From Manihot esculenta (Eukaryota > Streptophyta > Magnoliopsida > Malpighiales > Euphorbiaceae), in the NCBI RefSeq assembly GCF_001659605.2, contig NC_035170.2:18214856-18278855 (forward strand): 64,000 bases of DNA, read 5' to 3'. The translations under genes and the position numbers were made by a program. Positions within the stretch are counted from its first letter, which is position 1, and each line of letters begins with the position of its first letter. Below the pieces are notes generated by a model. It saw only the letters and a program-made list of their open reading frames with translations, was not told where the DNA came from and did no database searches. This document shows, piece by piece, positions 33,831 to 46,434 of this stretch.

Positions 33831-34997
33831 GGGTCCCTTAGCCGAAAATGGGCGAGCTTTCTCCCCATTTCCGGCCAAGGTGAGCTCTCCGCCGCCCCTC
33901 ACCGATCTTGAGTTCTTTCCTTCCCATCTTACTCGATTTTCATGAGTTTTTACTTGGTTTTGAAGATTTTCAAGCTTTGAGCAAAGTTTTGGAGCTTTGA
34001 GGTTCAAGAACTCAAAACCTCCCACCTCCGAGTTTAGGACGTCTCTCCCTCGATCTACAAGAGGTAAGGGCCGATCTTAAGCTCATTTTATGTTTAAAGT
34101 AAGTTTTATGCAAGATCTATGGAGTGAAATGCATGTTTAGCTCATAGTTAGGTTTATGGGTTTTATATGTGTTTTTGAGCAATGTGAGTTGCTTGTGTGT
34201 TGTAGTTGGGGTTTTTGATGGTTTGATGCCCCTAGGAACTTGTATGTTTGCTTGTGAATGCTTGGGAATGTTGTAGAATAGGTTTATGCATGATTGGTTA
34301 GTTTTGGAGGCACAAATGCATAAGGGAGCCAAGTTTCTGCCCTTTGGCAGAAACCAGGTTCGGCAGCCGAAGGAACTTTCGGCCGCCGAACATGGCTGGG
34401 GAGGCAGGCCTTTCGGCTGCCGAAGTAGCCCCTGAAAGGAGACTTTCGTCTCTGTCTGGGACTTTCGGCCGCCGAAGGTGCCGCGAACATGCATGAGTTT
34501 CGCCTCTGTCTGGGAGTTTCGGCCGCCGAAGGTGCCGCCGAACCTGCCTGACTTTCGGCTCTGGAGGGACTTTCGGCCGCCGAACCTGCCGCCGAAAGTG
34601 CCCTGTTCAGCCATTTCTTGCATGTTTTTCTATGATTATTCCATGATGTTTTAGGGGGTTTTGGGGGATAGTTTAGAGTTATGTTCATGTATGTTTGGTC
34701 CCTCATTTGAGTCCACCTGTGTAGGTTCGGACCCGAGGAACCGAGGACCCCAGCAGTGAGTCTGTGCCCCAGTGTCTGGTCAGAGCTATCCAGAGGTGAG
34801 TGGAATAACTTATTATGTTTTAAGCAAAGAATGAACTTTTTAGCATGTTTCACGCATCATGAATGCCATGTGATGAATTAGGTTGCTTGCATTAGAATTC
34901 ACGAATATGTTGCATTGCATATTTTTATGTTGATGTGGATGAATGTTGGATGATCCATAGCCCTCGATCTATGATATGACGATGTGATATGTACGGT

Positions 34998-35157
34998 ACG
35001 GAAAGTAAGACCAGTGGGACCCATTCTACGTTCGCTGGCACTATGTAAGGGAAAGACCAGGACCCATTCTACGTTCTGGCACAGTTGGACACTGTTATGT
35101 TATGATATGTAAGGGAAAGACCAGGACCCATTCTACGTTCTGGCACAGTTGGACCAT
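34998..35157 (+). repeat. Tandem repeat in the LTR, period about 64 bp
   Basis: Two full units starting GTAAGGGAAAGACCAGG (35045 and 35109) preceded by a partial diverged unit, each with CCCATTCTACGTTC. The same array is in the 3' LTR at about 42638-42800. Functionally undefined. Confidence 0.85.
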
Positions 35158-35772
35158 GTAGAGGGCTATTGGTGACAAATTCATCCTTGATGTGATTAGC
35201 TGTGATGTGATGCATTCCATGATCCATATGATTTAAATGTTTTATTATTCTGCTCACTGGGCTCTAGTAGCTCACCCCTCTCCCATTTCCCCAGGTTTGC
35301 AGGTACAGGGTAGACCAGGAGGTTTACAAGAGTAATGAAGTCACGTGTATGTAATAGTTAGTGTGGACATGATAGATGTATGAATGTTATGTAAAAGTAC
35401 AGTTTCAGTCATGTATTGATATTGAGGATTAGATATTGTGCTTGACATTGTGTATGAGGTATCCCTTTTATTACATGATCAAAATGTTTTATAATGTTCA
35501 TGAAAGCCAACTCATCTCATGTTGTATCGCCCGTTGGGGTATTGATGAGATCCCACAGAGGGATCACGATTATGATAATGACTATGTACATGTATGTTCA
35601 GGTTGAGTTGGATGTTTGAAGAAAAGTTTTGAATTTTTATGTATGTTGTTGATCATGTATGGGATTAAACAGGTTTTCAGGATGAATGTTAGGCTTGCTA
35701 CGGGTCTTGGCGGCCTTAAGCCGACCCGGATCCTAGCGCCGGTAACGGTCCGATTTTCGGGTCATTACAGAA

Positions 35773-35784
35773 TGGTATCAGAGC
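35773..35784 (+). other. Primer-binding site (initiator tRNA-Met type)
   Basis: TGGTATCAGAGC three bases after the 5' LTR, standard for plant chromoviruses. Confidence 0.92.
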
Positions 35785-36037
35785 CCTAGGTTCATAGGAT
35801 CGGACCTAGAGTGTCGGGCTCATAGATGTTCTAGAAGGTCAAGCACAATAGGAAAGATCATGTCCACTAGGATAGGATGTGGAGTCATGTCTTGTATGAT
35901 GATGTGAAATGCCGTGATTATATACATGTGCATTGATGCTATGATATGAATGATGTATATGTGATGAGGGTTCATGTGTGCCCACATGAACCATGTGATG
36001 CTAATGTTTGTATGATGTGTACTGTTTTTCAGAAAAC

Positions 36038-39000
36038 ATGATGAGAGGAACCCGTCGATCGGCAAGATTGACTGGAGTGCCACCTCAGGAGGAGGGCACG
36101 AGTGCCCGTCCTCCTACATTGCCTAGGGCAATGTCTTGTAGACCAAACAGAGAAAGAGTGTCAAGGGACCCTAGAAGGTCTTTTGATGCTAGCAGAAGGG
36201 GGACTGATAGAGGAGGAAATTCTTCTGATGTGAGGGAGGTTATGGAAGAGGAGCAGAGAAGGGATGGGAACCTGGATGTGAGCATGGAGGAAGAAGGGAC
36301 AGAGGAGTCTCAGGGAGGCGTTCAGGCCTCGGGGTATGGTTTTCCACCCCACTATCCACCCTTCCCACAGGGTTCAGGGTACCCGATGGGAGGTACATCG
36401 GATTTCTCCAGCTTTAACCCCTACCCTACCTACATGCCTTATCCACCTTTCTATCCACCTTACACACAGTACCCAGCTTATCCACCCTCACCCTTTTATC
36501 CAAACCCGGCAAACCCCACCTCGGGGAATGCTGCACCTCCACCTCCTCCACCTACAGAACCAGCAGCCCCAGTTACTCAACCTCCCAGACCTAGCTCAGC
36601 CGGTGGGAGCAAAGTAAAGATGACAGATTACCTCAAGCTGGATGCTCCCAAATACAAGTCAGGGGATGACCCCTTTGAGTATCTGAGAGTGGTGAAGACA
36701 ATAACTGATGAGCTAGGGGCGGATGATAGCAGGGCCATTCAGATGGCAGGGTTCACCTTAAAGTGCAAGAAGGCACGGGAATGGTTCAAGTGTTATGTGG
36801 ACCCGAGACTAGACGGCATGACATGGGAGGAATTTGCGAATGAGTTCGCTGGATGGGCTTTTCCAGACAGTTCCAGAGAACTGAAAATGATTGAGTTTGA
36901 GCAACTGAGGCAGTCAGAGCACATGGGTGTAGAGGAGTTCACGGATAAATTCTTGGAGCTATTGCCTTTTTCAGGGCAAGCTCTAGATACAGATACGAAG
37001 AAAGCCAAGAGATATGTTATGAAGTTGCATTCTAGGTACTCCTCGTTGATTCAGTCAGCTGAGAGAGAAAGTTTCCACACTGTGGTGGATATGGCTCGAA
37101 GGATGGAGGCGAGTGCTATAGTTGAGGGGTCAGTGAAGCAGTCAGTGACCCAGTTTTCAGGGGTTAAGACCCCAGGCAGAGGAGGGCCAGGTCTCTCTTC
37201 TCAGAGCTCAAGTAAGAAGAGGTGGGATAACACCACCAAGAAGCCGAAGAAGAATAAGTTTTGGAGTAAGTTGAAGTCCGGTCTGGGATTTGGCGGTGGC
37301 TCGAGCTCAGGCTCAGATGGTACAGAATGCCAGAGATGTGGAAGACCGCACAGGGGAGTGTGTCGAGCTGGGACTAATTCATGTTTCAGATGTGGACAGG
37401 AGGGACACATGGCTCGGGATTGTCCTAGAGCACCTTTTATGGGCCAGCCCCAGCAGACAGCCTCCGGTAGTGTGGCACAGCCAGCAGCTCCAGCCACAAC
37501 TCAGGGCAGTGGCAGAGGTAGAGGGAGAGGGGCAGCCTCTTCTTCTGGTTCCCAAGGTGAAGGTCCATCAGCTCCAGCCAGGATCTTCACCATGACTCAG
37601 CAGGAGGCTAACACATCCAACACCGTGGTGTCAGGTAATCTCGTCATTGGGTGTTCTGATGTGTATGCTTTAATGGACCCGGGTGCATCTCATTCATTTA
37701 TTGCTCCGAGAGCCGTTGAGAGGTTGGGTCTGATAGTCTCTGGGTTAGAGTGTCCCCTATGGGTCAGTGGACCCAAGTGTGACCCGTCAGTGGCAGTGTC
37801 AGTCTGCCAGTACAGTCCAGTTTTTGTTGAGGGAAGATGCCTCTCCGCCGACCTTGTGGTTCTAGATTTGACAGACTTTGACGTCATTCTAGGGATGGAT
37901 TGGCTATCTACCCATGGTGTTACCTTGGACTGCAGAGACAAGGTAGTCAAGTTCAGAGATCAGGACGGGTTAGAGGTCGTCTTCAGAGGAGACAAGAGGG
38001 GCACACCTAGAGGTCTGATATCAGCTCTTCAGGCTCGTAGGTTGCTTAGGAAGGGATGTCAGGGGTACTTAGCTCATGTGAGAGAGCTAGACAGTCAGGT
38101 CAGGGAGCCAGCCTCAGTGCCAGTTGTCAGAGAGTTTCAGGATGTCTTTCCTGATGAGCTTTCAGGTTTACCACCTGCTAGGGAGATAGAGTTCGAAATA
38201 GAATTGGTGCCTGGAACTAGACCGATCTCTATCCCTCCCTACAGGATGGCCCCAGCCGAGTTGAAGGAGTTGAAAGAACAGTTGCAAGAGCTGGTAGAGA
38301 AGGGCTTCATCCGATAGAGTACCTCACCTTGGGGTGCTCCGGTCTTGTTTATAAGGAAGAAGGATGGATCCCTTAGACTTTGTATCGACTACAGGCAGTT
38401 GAACAAAGTCACTACCAAAAATAGGTACCCTTTGCCAAGGATCGATGATCTATTCGACCAGCTAGCAGGAGCGGGTTGTTTCTCCAAAATAGATCTGAGA
38501 TCGGGGTACCATCAGCTAAGGATAAGGGATGAAGATGTGCCGAAGACAGCTTTCAGGACCAGATATGGGCATTTTGAGTTCCTTGTGATGCCGTTCGGGT
38601 TAACCAACGCCCCTGCAGCATTCATGGACCTCATGAACAGAGTATTTAGCCAATACCTGGATCACTTTGTTATTGTCTTCATAGATGATATCTTAGTGTA
38701 TTCTAGGAACGCAGAGGAGCATGCCCATCATCTGAGGTTGGTTCTGCAGACTTTGAGGGAACATGGCTTGTATGCCAAGTTCTCTAAATGTGAGTTCTGG
38801 CTGAGGAGCATTTCGTTCTTGGGGCATGTAGTGTCAGAGAATGGGATTGAGGTGGACCCCAAGAAGACAGAAACTGTGGCTAACTGGCCTAGACCCACTT
38901 CAGTGACGGAGATCAGAAGTTTCTTGGGTTTGGCAGGTTACTACAGGAGGTTCGTTCAGGACTTCTCAAAGATAGCAGCTCCTCTGACCAGACTAACCAG

Positions 39001-41020
39001 GAAGAATCAGAAGTTTGTGTGGACCGACCAGTGCAAAGAGAGTTTTGAAGAGCTTAAGAAGAGGTTGACTTCAGCACCAGTTTTAGCTCTGCCATCTAGT
39101 GATGAGGACTTTACAGTCTTTTGTGATGCGTCCCGTGTGGGACTGGGTTGTGTACTAATGCAAAATGAGAAGGTGATTGCTTATGCTTCTAGGCAGCTGA
39201 AGAAGCATGAGTTGAATTACCCCACACATGACCTGGAGATGGCAGCAGTAATCTTTGCACTCAAGATGTGGAGGCACTACCTCTATGGGGTTAAATGTGA
39301 GATCTTTACAGATCATAAAAGCCTGCAGTACATCCTGAGTCAAAGAGATTTGAATTTGAGACAGAGGAGATGGGTAGAGCTGCTGAGTGACTATGATTGC
39401 AAGATTCAGTACCATCCGGGTAAGGCGAATGTTGTGGCAGACGCCTTAAGCCGGAAATCACTCGGCAGTTTATCCCACATATCGGCAGAGAGGAGGCCAG
39501 TGGTGAAGGAGTTTTACAAGCTCATTGAGGAAGGTCTACAGATGGAGTTATCTGGTACAGGTGCCTTGGTGGCCCAGATGAGAGTGGCACCCGTGTTTCC
39601 GGAGCAGGTAGCTCAGAAACAACATGAGGACCCGGAGTTAGTGAAGATTGCCAGGACTGTTCAGTCAGGCAATGATAGTGAGTTCAGATTCGACAGCAAG
39701 GGGATCCTCCGCTATGGGAGCAGACTATGTGTACCAGACGACATAGGGCTAAAAGGAGACATTATGAGAGAGGCTCATAATGCAAGATACAACATTCACC
39801 CCGGGGCCACCAAGATGTATCAAGATCTAAAGAAGGTTTATTGGTGGCCAGCTATGAAGAAAGAAGTGGCACAGTTTGTGTCAGCCTGCGAAGTGTGTCA
39901 GAGGGTGAAGCTGGAACATCAGAAGCCGGTTGGAATGCTTAACCCGCTACCTATTCCAGAATGGAAATGGGAAAATATAGCTATGGACTTCGTAGTGGGG
40001 TTACCGGCGGCGTCCAACAGATTGGACTCTATATGGATGATTGTGGACAGACTCACTAAATCTGCTCACTTCATTCCTGTCAGGAGTGGCTATTCTGTGG
40101 ACAAGTTAGCGCAGGTGTATGTGGATGAAATCGTCAGACTGCATGGGGTTCCTATTTCTATAGTGTCAGATAGAGGGCCCCAGTTCACCTCCAGATTTTA
40201 GCGGAGTCTGCAGAACGCCATGGGTACTAGGTTGGATTTTAGCACTGCTTTCCATCCACAGACGGACGGACAGTCAGAAAGGACCATCCAGACCATCGAG
40301 GATATGCTCAGGATGTGTGTGCTGGACTTTGGCGGTTCTTGGAGGCAGCATCTACCTTTGGTGGAGTTTGCCTACAATAACAGCCATCATGCTAGCATCG
40401 GGATGGCTCCATATGAAGCTTTATATGGAAGGAAGTGCAGATCACCTGTTTGCTGGGAAGAGGTTGGAGAAAAGGCCTTGGCAGGGCCTGAGCTAGTAGA
40501 GATTACCAGCAGGGTGGTACCCATAATCAGAGAAAGGATCAAGACTGCTGCCAGCAGACAGAAGAGTTATGCAAACATCCGCAGAAGGCAGTTAGAGTTT
40601 CAGGAGGGGGATCTGGTATTGCTCAAGGTGTCTCCTATGAGAGGAGTGGTTCGCTTCGGGAAGAAAGGTAAACTAGCCCCGCGATACATCAGACCCTTTG
40701 AAATCTTGCAAAAGATAGGGAATGTGTCGTACAAGCTGGGTTTACCTGCTTCAACGGAAAGAATCCATCCGGTTTTCCATGTTTCGATGTTGAGGAAGTT
40801 TGTGTCAGATCCGAGCAAGGTTCTTAGTGAGCCTGATGTGGAGGTCCAAGAGGATCTCACCTATGTTGAACAGCCAGTACGGATCATAGACACCCAGATC
40901 AGAAAGCTAAGAAATAAGGAAATCCCGATGGTGAAAGTTCTGTGGAACCACCACAACTTGGAGGAATGCACTTGGGAGACACGGGAGTCTATGCTCCAGC
41001 AGTACCCTCATCTCTTTTAA
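36038..41020 (+). pseudogene. Gag-pol polyprotein of the chromodomain gypsy element, two nonsense codons
   Basis: One frame of about 1,660 codons, broken only by TAG at 38315-38317 and 40199-40201; otherwise no frameshift. The paired Met codons at 36038/36041 are the likely start. Gag capsid domain lies near codons 195-365 (EYLRVVKTITDELGA), two zinc knuckles follow (CQRCGRPHRGVC; CFRCGQEGHMARDC), then protease with DPGASHSFI. RT has [13 protein letters not shown] and catalytic FIDDIL. RNase H starts [14 protein letters not shown]. Integrase has an HHCC finger (ending ACEVCQRVK), [19 protein letters not shown] and [11 protein letters not shown] for the DDE triad. The C-terminus (HPVFHVSML... 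then [14 protein letters not shown]) is chromodomain-like. The first stop is just before the RT fingers and the second in the integrase core, so as read neither RT nor integrase would be complete. Confidence 0.92.
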
Positions 41021-41110
41021 GGTTAGATCTCTATGTGTTTATGTGTTATGTATGTATGTTATGTTTTATGCCATGTTATGTGCTAGTTGAGGTACATTCG
41101 GGGACGAGTG

Positions 41111-41128
41111 TTCTTAAGGGGGGGAGAA
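41111..41128 (+). other. Polypurine tract of the gypsy element
   Basis: TTCTTAAGGGGGGGAGAA directly upstream of the 3' LTR. The same pattern, on the minus strand, marks the related element at the right edge of the window. Confidence 0.88.
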
Positions 41129-43412
41129 TGTAATACCCGGCTAGACTCCGGTATCGGAATTCCTACCGTCCGGTGGAATCTTGGATATCGGAAGCCTCTA
41201 GTAGGGTAGAATCATGTTTTCATAAAATGTTTTAAGGTATTTCATGGTTTTAAGTAAAATGGAAATGAGTTTTTGCACAAAAACAACCTTGAAGGAAAAC
41301 TCAGGTTCGGCCGCCGAACATGCATGCCTTCGGGAGCGCCTTTAGGCCCCCGAAAGCATAAGTGAGGAAAGTCCAGGTTCGGCCGCCGAACCTCAAGTTC
41401 GGCCGCCGAACATGGCATGCATGCGGAGGCACGTTCAGCCCCCGAACGTGGCCTGGCCAGCCACTATAAAAGGGTCCCTTAGCCGAAAATGGGCGAGCTT
41501 TCTCCCCATTTCCGGCCAAGGTGAGCTCTCCGCCGCCCCTCACCGATCTTGAGTTCTTTCCTTCCCATCTTACTCGATTTTCATGAGTTTTTACTTGGTT
41601 TTGAAGATTTTCAAGCTTTGAGCAAAGTTTTGGAGCTTTGAGGTTCAAGAACTCAAAACCTCCCACCTCCGAGTTTAGGACGTCTCTCCCTCGATCTACA
41701 AGAGGTAAGGGCCGATCTTAAGCTCATTTTATGTTTAAAGTAAGTTTTATGCAAGATCTATGGAGTAAAATGCATGTTTAGCTCATAGTTAGGTTTATGG
41801 GTTTTATATGTGTTTTTGAGCAATGTGAGTTGCTTGTGTGTTGTAGTTGGGGTTTTTGATGGTTTGATGCCCCTAGGAACTTGTATGTTTGCTTGTGAAT
41901 GCTTGGGAATGTTGTAGAATAGGTTTATGCATGATTGGTTAGTTTTGGAGGCACAAATGCATAAGGGAGACAAGTTTCTGCCCTTTGGCAGAAACCAGGT
42001 TCGGCAGCCGAAGGAACTTTCGGCTGCCGAACATGGCTGGGGAGGCAGGCCTTTCGGCTGCCGAAGTTGCCCCCGAAAGGAGACTTTCGTCTCTGTCTGG
42101 GACTTTCGGCCGCCGAAGGTGCCGCCGAACATGCATGAGTTTGGCCTCTGTCTGGGAGTTTCGGCCGCCGAAGGTGCCGCCGAACCTGCCTGACTTTCGG
42201 CTCTGAAGGGACTTTCGGCCGCCGAACCTGCCGCCGAAAGTGCCCTGTTCAGCCATTTCTTGCATGTTTTTCTATGATTATTCCATGATGTTTTAGGGGG
42301 TTTTGGGGGATAGTTTAGAGTTATGTTCATGTATGTTTGGTCCCTCATTTGAGTCCACCTGTGTAGGTTCGGACCCGAGGAACCGAGGACCCCAGCAGTA
42401 AGTCTGTTGCCCCAGTGTCTGGTCAGAGCTATCCAGAGGTGAGTGGAATAACTTATTATGTTTTAAGCAAAGAATGAACTTTTTAGCATGTTTCACGCAT
42501 CATGAATGCCATGTGATGAATTAGGTTGCTTGCATTAGAATTCACGAATATGTTGCATTGCATATTTTTATGTTGATGTGGATGAATGTTGGATGATCCA
42601 TAGCCCTCGATCTATGATATGACGATGTGATATGTACGGTACGGAAAGTAAGACCAGTGGGACCCATTCTACGTTCGCTGGCACTATGTAAGGGAAAGAC
42701 CAGGACCCATTCTACGTTCTGGCACAGTTGGACACTGTTATGTTATGATATGTAAGGGAAAGACCAGGACCCATTCTACGTTCTGGCACAGTTGGACCAT
42801 GTAGAGGGCTATTGGTGACAAATTCATCCTTGATGTGATTAGCTGTGATGTGATGCATTCCATGATCCATATGATTTAAATGTTTTATTATTCTGCTCAC
42901 TGGGCTCTAGTAGCTCACCCCTCTCCCATTTCCCCAGGTTTGCAGGTACAGGGTAGACCAGGAGGTTTACAAGAGTAATGAAGTCACGTGTATGTAATAG
43001 TTAGTGTGGACATGATAGATGTATGAATGTTATGTAAAAGTACAGTTTCAGTCATGTATTGATATTGAGGATTAGATATTGTGCTTGACATTGTGTATGA
43101 GGTATCCCTTTTATTACATGATTAAAATGTTTTATAATGTTCATGAAAGCCAACTCATCTCATGTTGTATCGCCCGTTGGGGTATTGATGAGATCCCACA
43201 GAGGGATCACGATTATGATCATGACTATGTACATGTATGTTCAGGTTGAGTTGGATGTTTGAAGAAAAGTTTTGAATTTTTATGTATGTTGTTGATCATG
43301 TATGGGATTAAACAGGTTTTCAGGATGAATGTCAGGCTTGCTACGGGTCTTGGCGGCCTTAAGCCGACCCGGATCCTAGCGCCGGTAACGGTCCGATTTT
43401 CGGGTCGTTACA
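41129..43412 (+). repeat. 3' LTR of the chromodomain gypsy element
   Basis: 2,284 bp, ends CGTTACA followed by the target duplication CTCAT. Lacks one 21-bp hairpin unit present in the 5' LTR near 33645. TATA box at 41465-41471. Confidence 0.95.
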
Positions 43413-46400
43413 CTCATGTTTTAACTTCTTTAATTTTTTTTGTTTCAGTTTCCATAATTCCAATGGACAAGGTTTTTATAGCACAAAACTTTTCCTTAAA
43501 CAGAGATGTTATGCGATAAGTTGTTGAGGCTTTTCAGACGCAAAAGACCATGGACGTGGTGGTGGTGGTAGAGATTTTCGGAAATGAGCCTGAGCTGACT
43601 AGGGCTCTACCTCTTCGGGGCCCTATTGAGACTAACTTGGAGTTGGCTTGATAGTATGCATATTTATGTAGTTTTAATATTCTAAAATACTTAGATATTG
43701 AGTTTGATTTTGTTTAAAACAGGTTGATTTGTTTAAATTTTGTTACCTTGATAGGTTAAACAAGAGTTGGATAATAACAAGAGAAAAATCCAATTTGAAC
43801 TCTACATTCTGAAATCAAACGTGGACGCAATAAAATTTATAGAAGAATAAGAAGCAGAGTTATACTTAAACACTAACGATTCGGCCTCCTTTAAATTTCA
43901 GAGCTAAGCCTACTGCTCGTCGAGACTCAAATCTTTCCAGCTAAACATTGCAGGCAATGAGTCCAAGATGTGAGAGACCGGAGATTGAATGTAATATACA
44001 GATCCAAAACAAAGGTAGGAGTTCGAGTTTGCTTGCTTGAAGCGAGAGCAGCATGAAGAATGCCAACAGGAGACCTTTGACTTTTGAAATGCAGAGGATG
44101 GCAAGTAATAATTTAATTGAGCTAAGAAGAGCATCTCCGGTTTAGTCTTCTAAAGTTAGTTCAAGGAGAACTATACTAGATCATACCACAATCAGATTGA
44201 TTCAATTAGTATATGAAATTTCATTTTAAATTAATTCAATTTAGGGTTTGTTTTATTTAGAATGAAAATTACATATGTATCTTATGATTAATCTGTAATT
44301 AAGATTTGTTTATGAATCATAATGAAATCCACTCCTAACCAAAAAAAAAGATATTTGGCATTACATGTCAGCAAAAACACATCCTTAAATTGGAATTTTA
44401 ATTTAAGATAAAATTGTTGCAAAACTTTTAATTTTGGCTTAAATTATCAAAATTAAACATTAGTATTAAATCGTCAAACTTTGCAAAAATTTAATTTTTT
44501 TCAAGACAATTGGCCTATTAAATATGGTCTCATTTGACACTTCAAATGTTTACATATTTTAGAAATTTTATCCCAACCTTTCAATTTTGATAATTTAATC
44601 TAAATTTAAATTATATCTAAGAAGTGCAATTTTATATATGTAATATGATATATGACTTTTTTTATTCTTAAATGTAAGACCCATTTTATATCTAAATAAA
44701 TCATGCCAACACATAAATATTAGCTAAAGTTATTTTAATCAAGTAAAATATATTTTTAATTTGTCTCCTTCCATTCCTCGCTCACTCTACATCTCTTGAT
44801 CTCCTTCCATTTTTCACATATTACAAATTTTTAAAATATAAAGGCTATTATTTTAATAAAGTGGAGGATGATTCAGTTTTTTAATTAATTAAAATTATTT
44901 AATTTATCAAAGAGAGAGTAAAGAAAGAAAGATTAAAAATATTTTTCAATTAATTAAAAATACTTTATTATCTATGTATTGTAAGGTTTGCATAAGTGAA
45001 GAATAGATCCCACATTTAATAATAATTTTTATTGGTTAACCAACAAATAATAATATTATATTTAATTACATATCTTAAATTTTAACTTTTATCTTTTCTT
45101 ATTTTCGTGTTTAATTTTTCAAGTGTAGTAATTTTTTAATTTCTATAAAATTAAAATTAGTCACGTTGATGAAAAAATTAAAATAATATATAAATTATTT
45201 TAATTTTTAATTCATACAAAATTTAAAAATAGGCATATTTTTAAACAAAATAATTTTGTTAAAAATAATTTTTAACAATGGTGGATTTTCGCAAGAACTA
45301 CAAAGGTGATCTTTATTTCAATTTGTGAAGGCCCCCTATTACTAGAGAGAGAGTTTGACATGGTGTAAGAAGAGCTTAGTGGCTATCCAATACAAGTGGA
45401 TTAAGAGTAAACTTAACATCCATTATCAACATGTAAGGCTGAACATTGGTATTATTATTTATTGAGTAAATTTATTATTTTCCTCTTATAATTTCCTTTT
45501 GGAAAACAATATAAGCTTGATACTTAACTTGTGAATATAAGCTTGATAATTAACTTGTGAATAAAGTTGTTTCCTTATGGTAGAATGGTATTATATGATG
45601 ACAATCAGAGATAAAGTTTTCTATTTAACCAAAGTGAACCGAGAAGCACAACGAGTGCAAAATCCCAAGAGTGGGATTAGTTTGTGTCCCTTAGATAAAC
45701 AAAGAAGAGAATGCTACTATTGTTTATGCGTAAATCAACTTATTGAAATTCATAATCAAGTACAAGAAGAATTTAAGAATACCGGTGTAGAAAAGTACTG
45801 TGAAGGGGTAAGAGGCGATTAAAGATGAAGGAGTGACGAATGGTGTGTGTCAGTGACAAAGCAATCATCATAGTGGAAAGAAGCTCGTGTAAATCTAGGG
45901 AGACAGAAGATATGTGGATCATCATGCCGATTAGAGTTTGATTTATACTTGGGGCGCTACCTATGGAAAATGTTAAGGGAGTTACAGATGCATCAAGTGT
46001 CAATGGAAACCACAATTGTAATGAAGCTAAGAAATCACGCGATCAATAACAAAGTAAAAATGGAAGATAATTAGAGAACAACATAAAAAAAGACCTCAGA
46101 GCCATACAAAAAGAGTGCGGTGTCCAAGATGATGATTATAGGTGACGTCCTAGAGATAATTTGGAGTTATAAAATGCGAAGAGACCCTCAACCTCTAATC
46201 TAGTACAATGTTTCTTAAATTTCTTGACACATTTCTTTTAGATAAATTATTTTTGAATATTTTGGTAATTGTTTTTAGTCGAGTTCTCCTTGTGAGGGAC
46301 TCAGGCAAATTTAAACTAACCGATATTAATCACATATAGTGTTTAGCTATTTGTAAGCAAGAAAATGGAGTATAACATGATTTTGTTAGAATTTAGTTAG

Positions 46401-46426
46401 ATTTCAGTCATGTGTTTAGATAAGGT
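43413..46426. other. Intergenic DNA with continuation of the older gag remnant, otherwise nothing recognised
   Basis: After the target duplication, 43418-43650 continues the sequence interrupted by the gypsy insertion and may be more of the gag-like remnant. From 43650 the DNA is mostly AT-rich with A and T runs (44340-45300). A stretch of more balanced composition at 45300-46200 has an 81-codon frame (45577-45822) without family resemblance. Confidence 0.45.
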
Positions 46427-46434
46427 ATAGAACC

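Larger units (their letters stand above)
33478..35769 (+). repeat. 5' LTR of the chromodomain gypsy element
   Basis: 2,292 bp, TGTAATACCCGG...CATTACA. Contains a TATA box (TATAAAA, 33824-33830), clusters of TTCGGCCGCCGAA-type hairpin sequences at about 33644-33775 and 34365-34605, and a tandem repeat at 34998-35157. Open frames of 120-190 codons on its minus strand are products of the GC-rich repeats, not genes. Confidence 0.95.
33478..43412 (+). mobile_element. Nearly intact Ty3/gypsy chromovirus (Tekay/Del-like)
   Basis: A 9,935-bp element with LTRs at 33478-35769 and 41129-43412 and a perfect target duplication CTCAT (33473-33477 and 43413-43417). It has a tRNA-Met primer site, one long gag-pol frame with only two stop codons, and a purine tract before the 3' LTR. 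LTRs differ at about 17 positions plus a 21-bp indel by eye (below 1%), so this is the youngest insertion in the window. The domain order Gag, protease, RT, RNase H, integrase and C-terminal chromodomain-like segment is that of plant chromoviruses. Confidence 0.95.

Noticed and set aside
33660..34853. Minus-strand frames of 120-190 codons in the gypsy LTRs (also 41301-42348)
   Set aside because: They come from the GC-rich TTCGG/CCGAA repeats, recur in both LTRs and have no domain; frames shift with repeat number.
38315..40201. Programmed stop-codon readthrough in the chromovirus polyprotein
   Set aside because: The two TAG codons fall within the RT and integrase regions, not between Gag and Pol, so ordinary nonsense mutation is the simpler reading.
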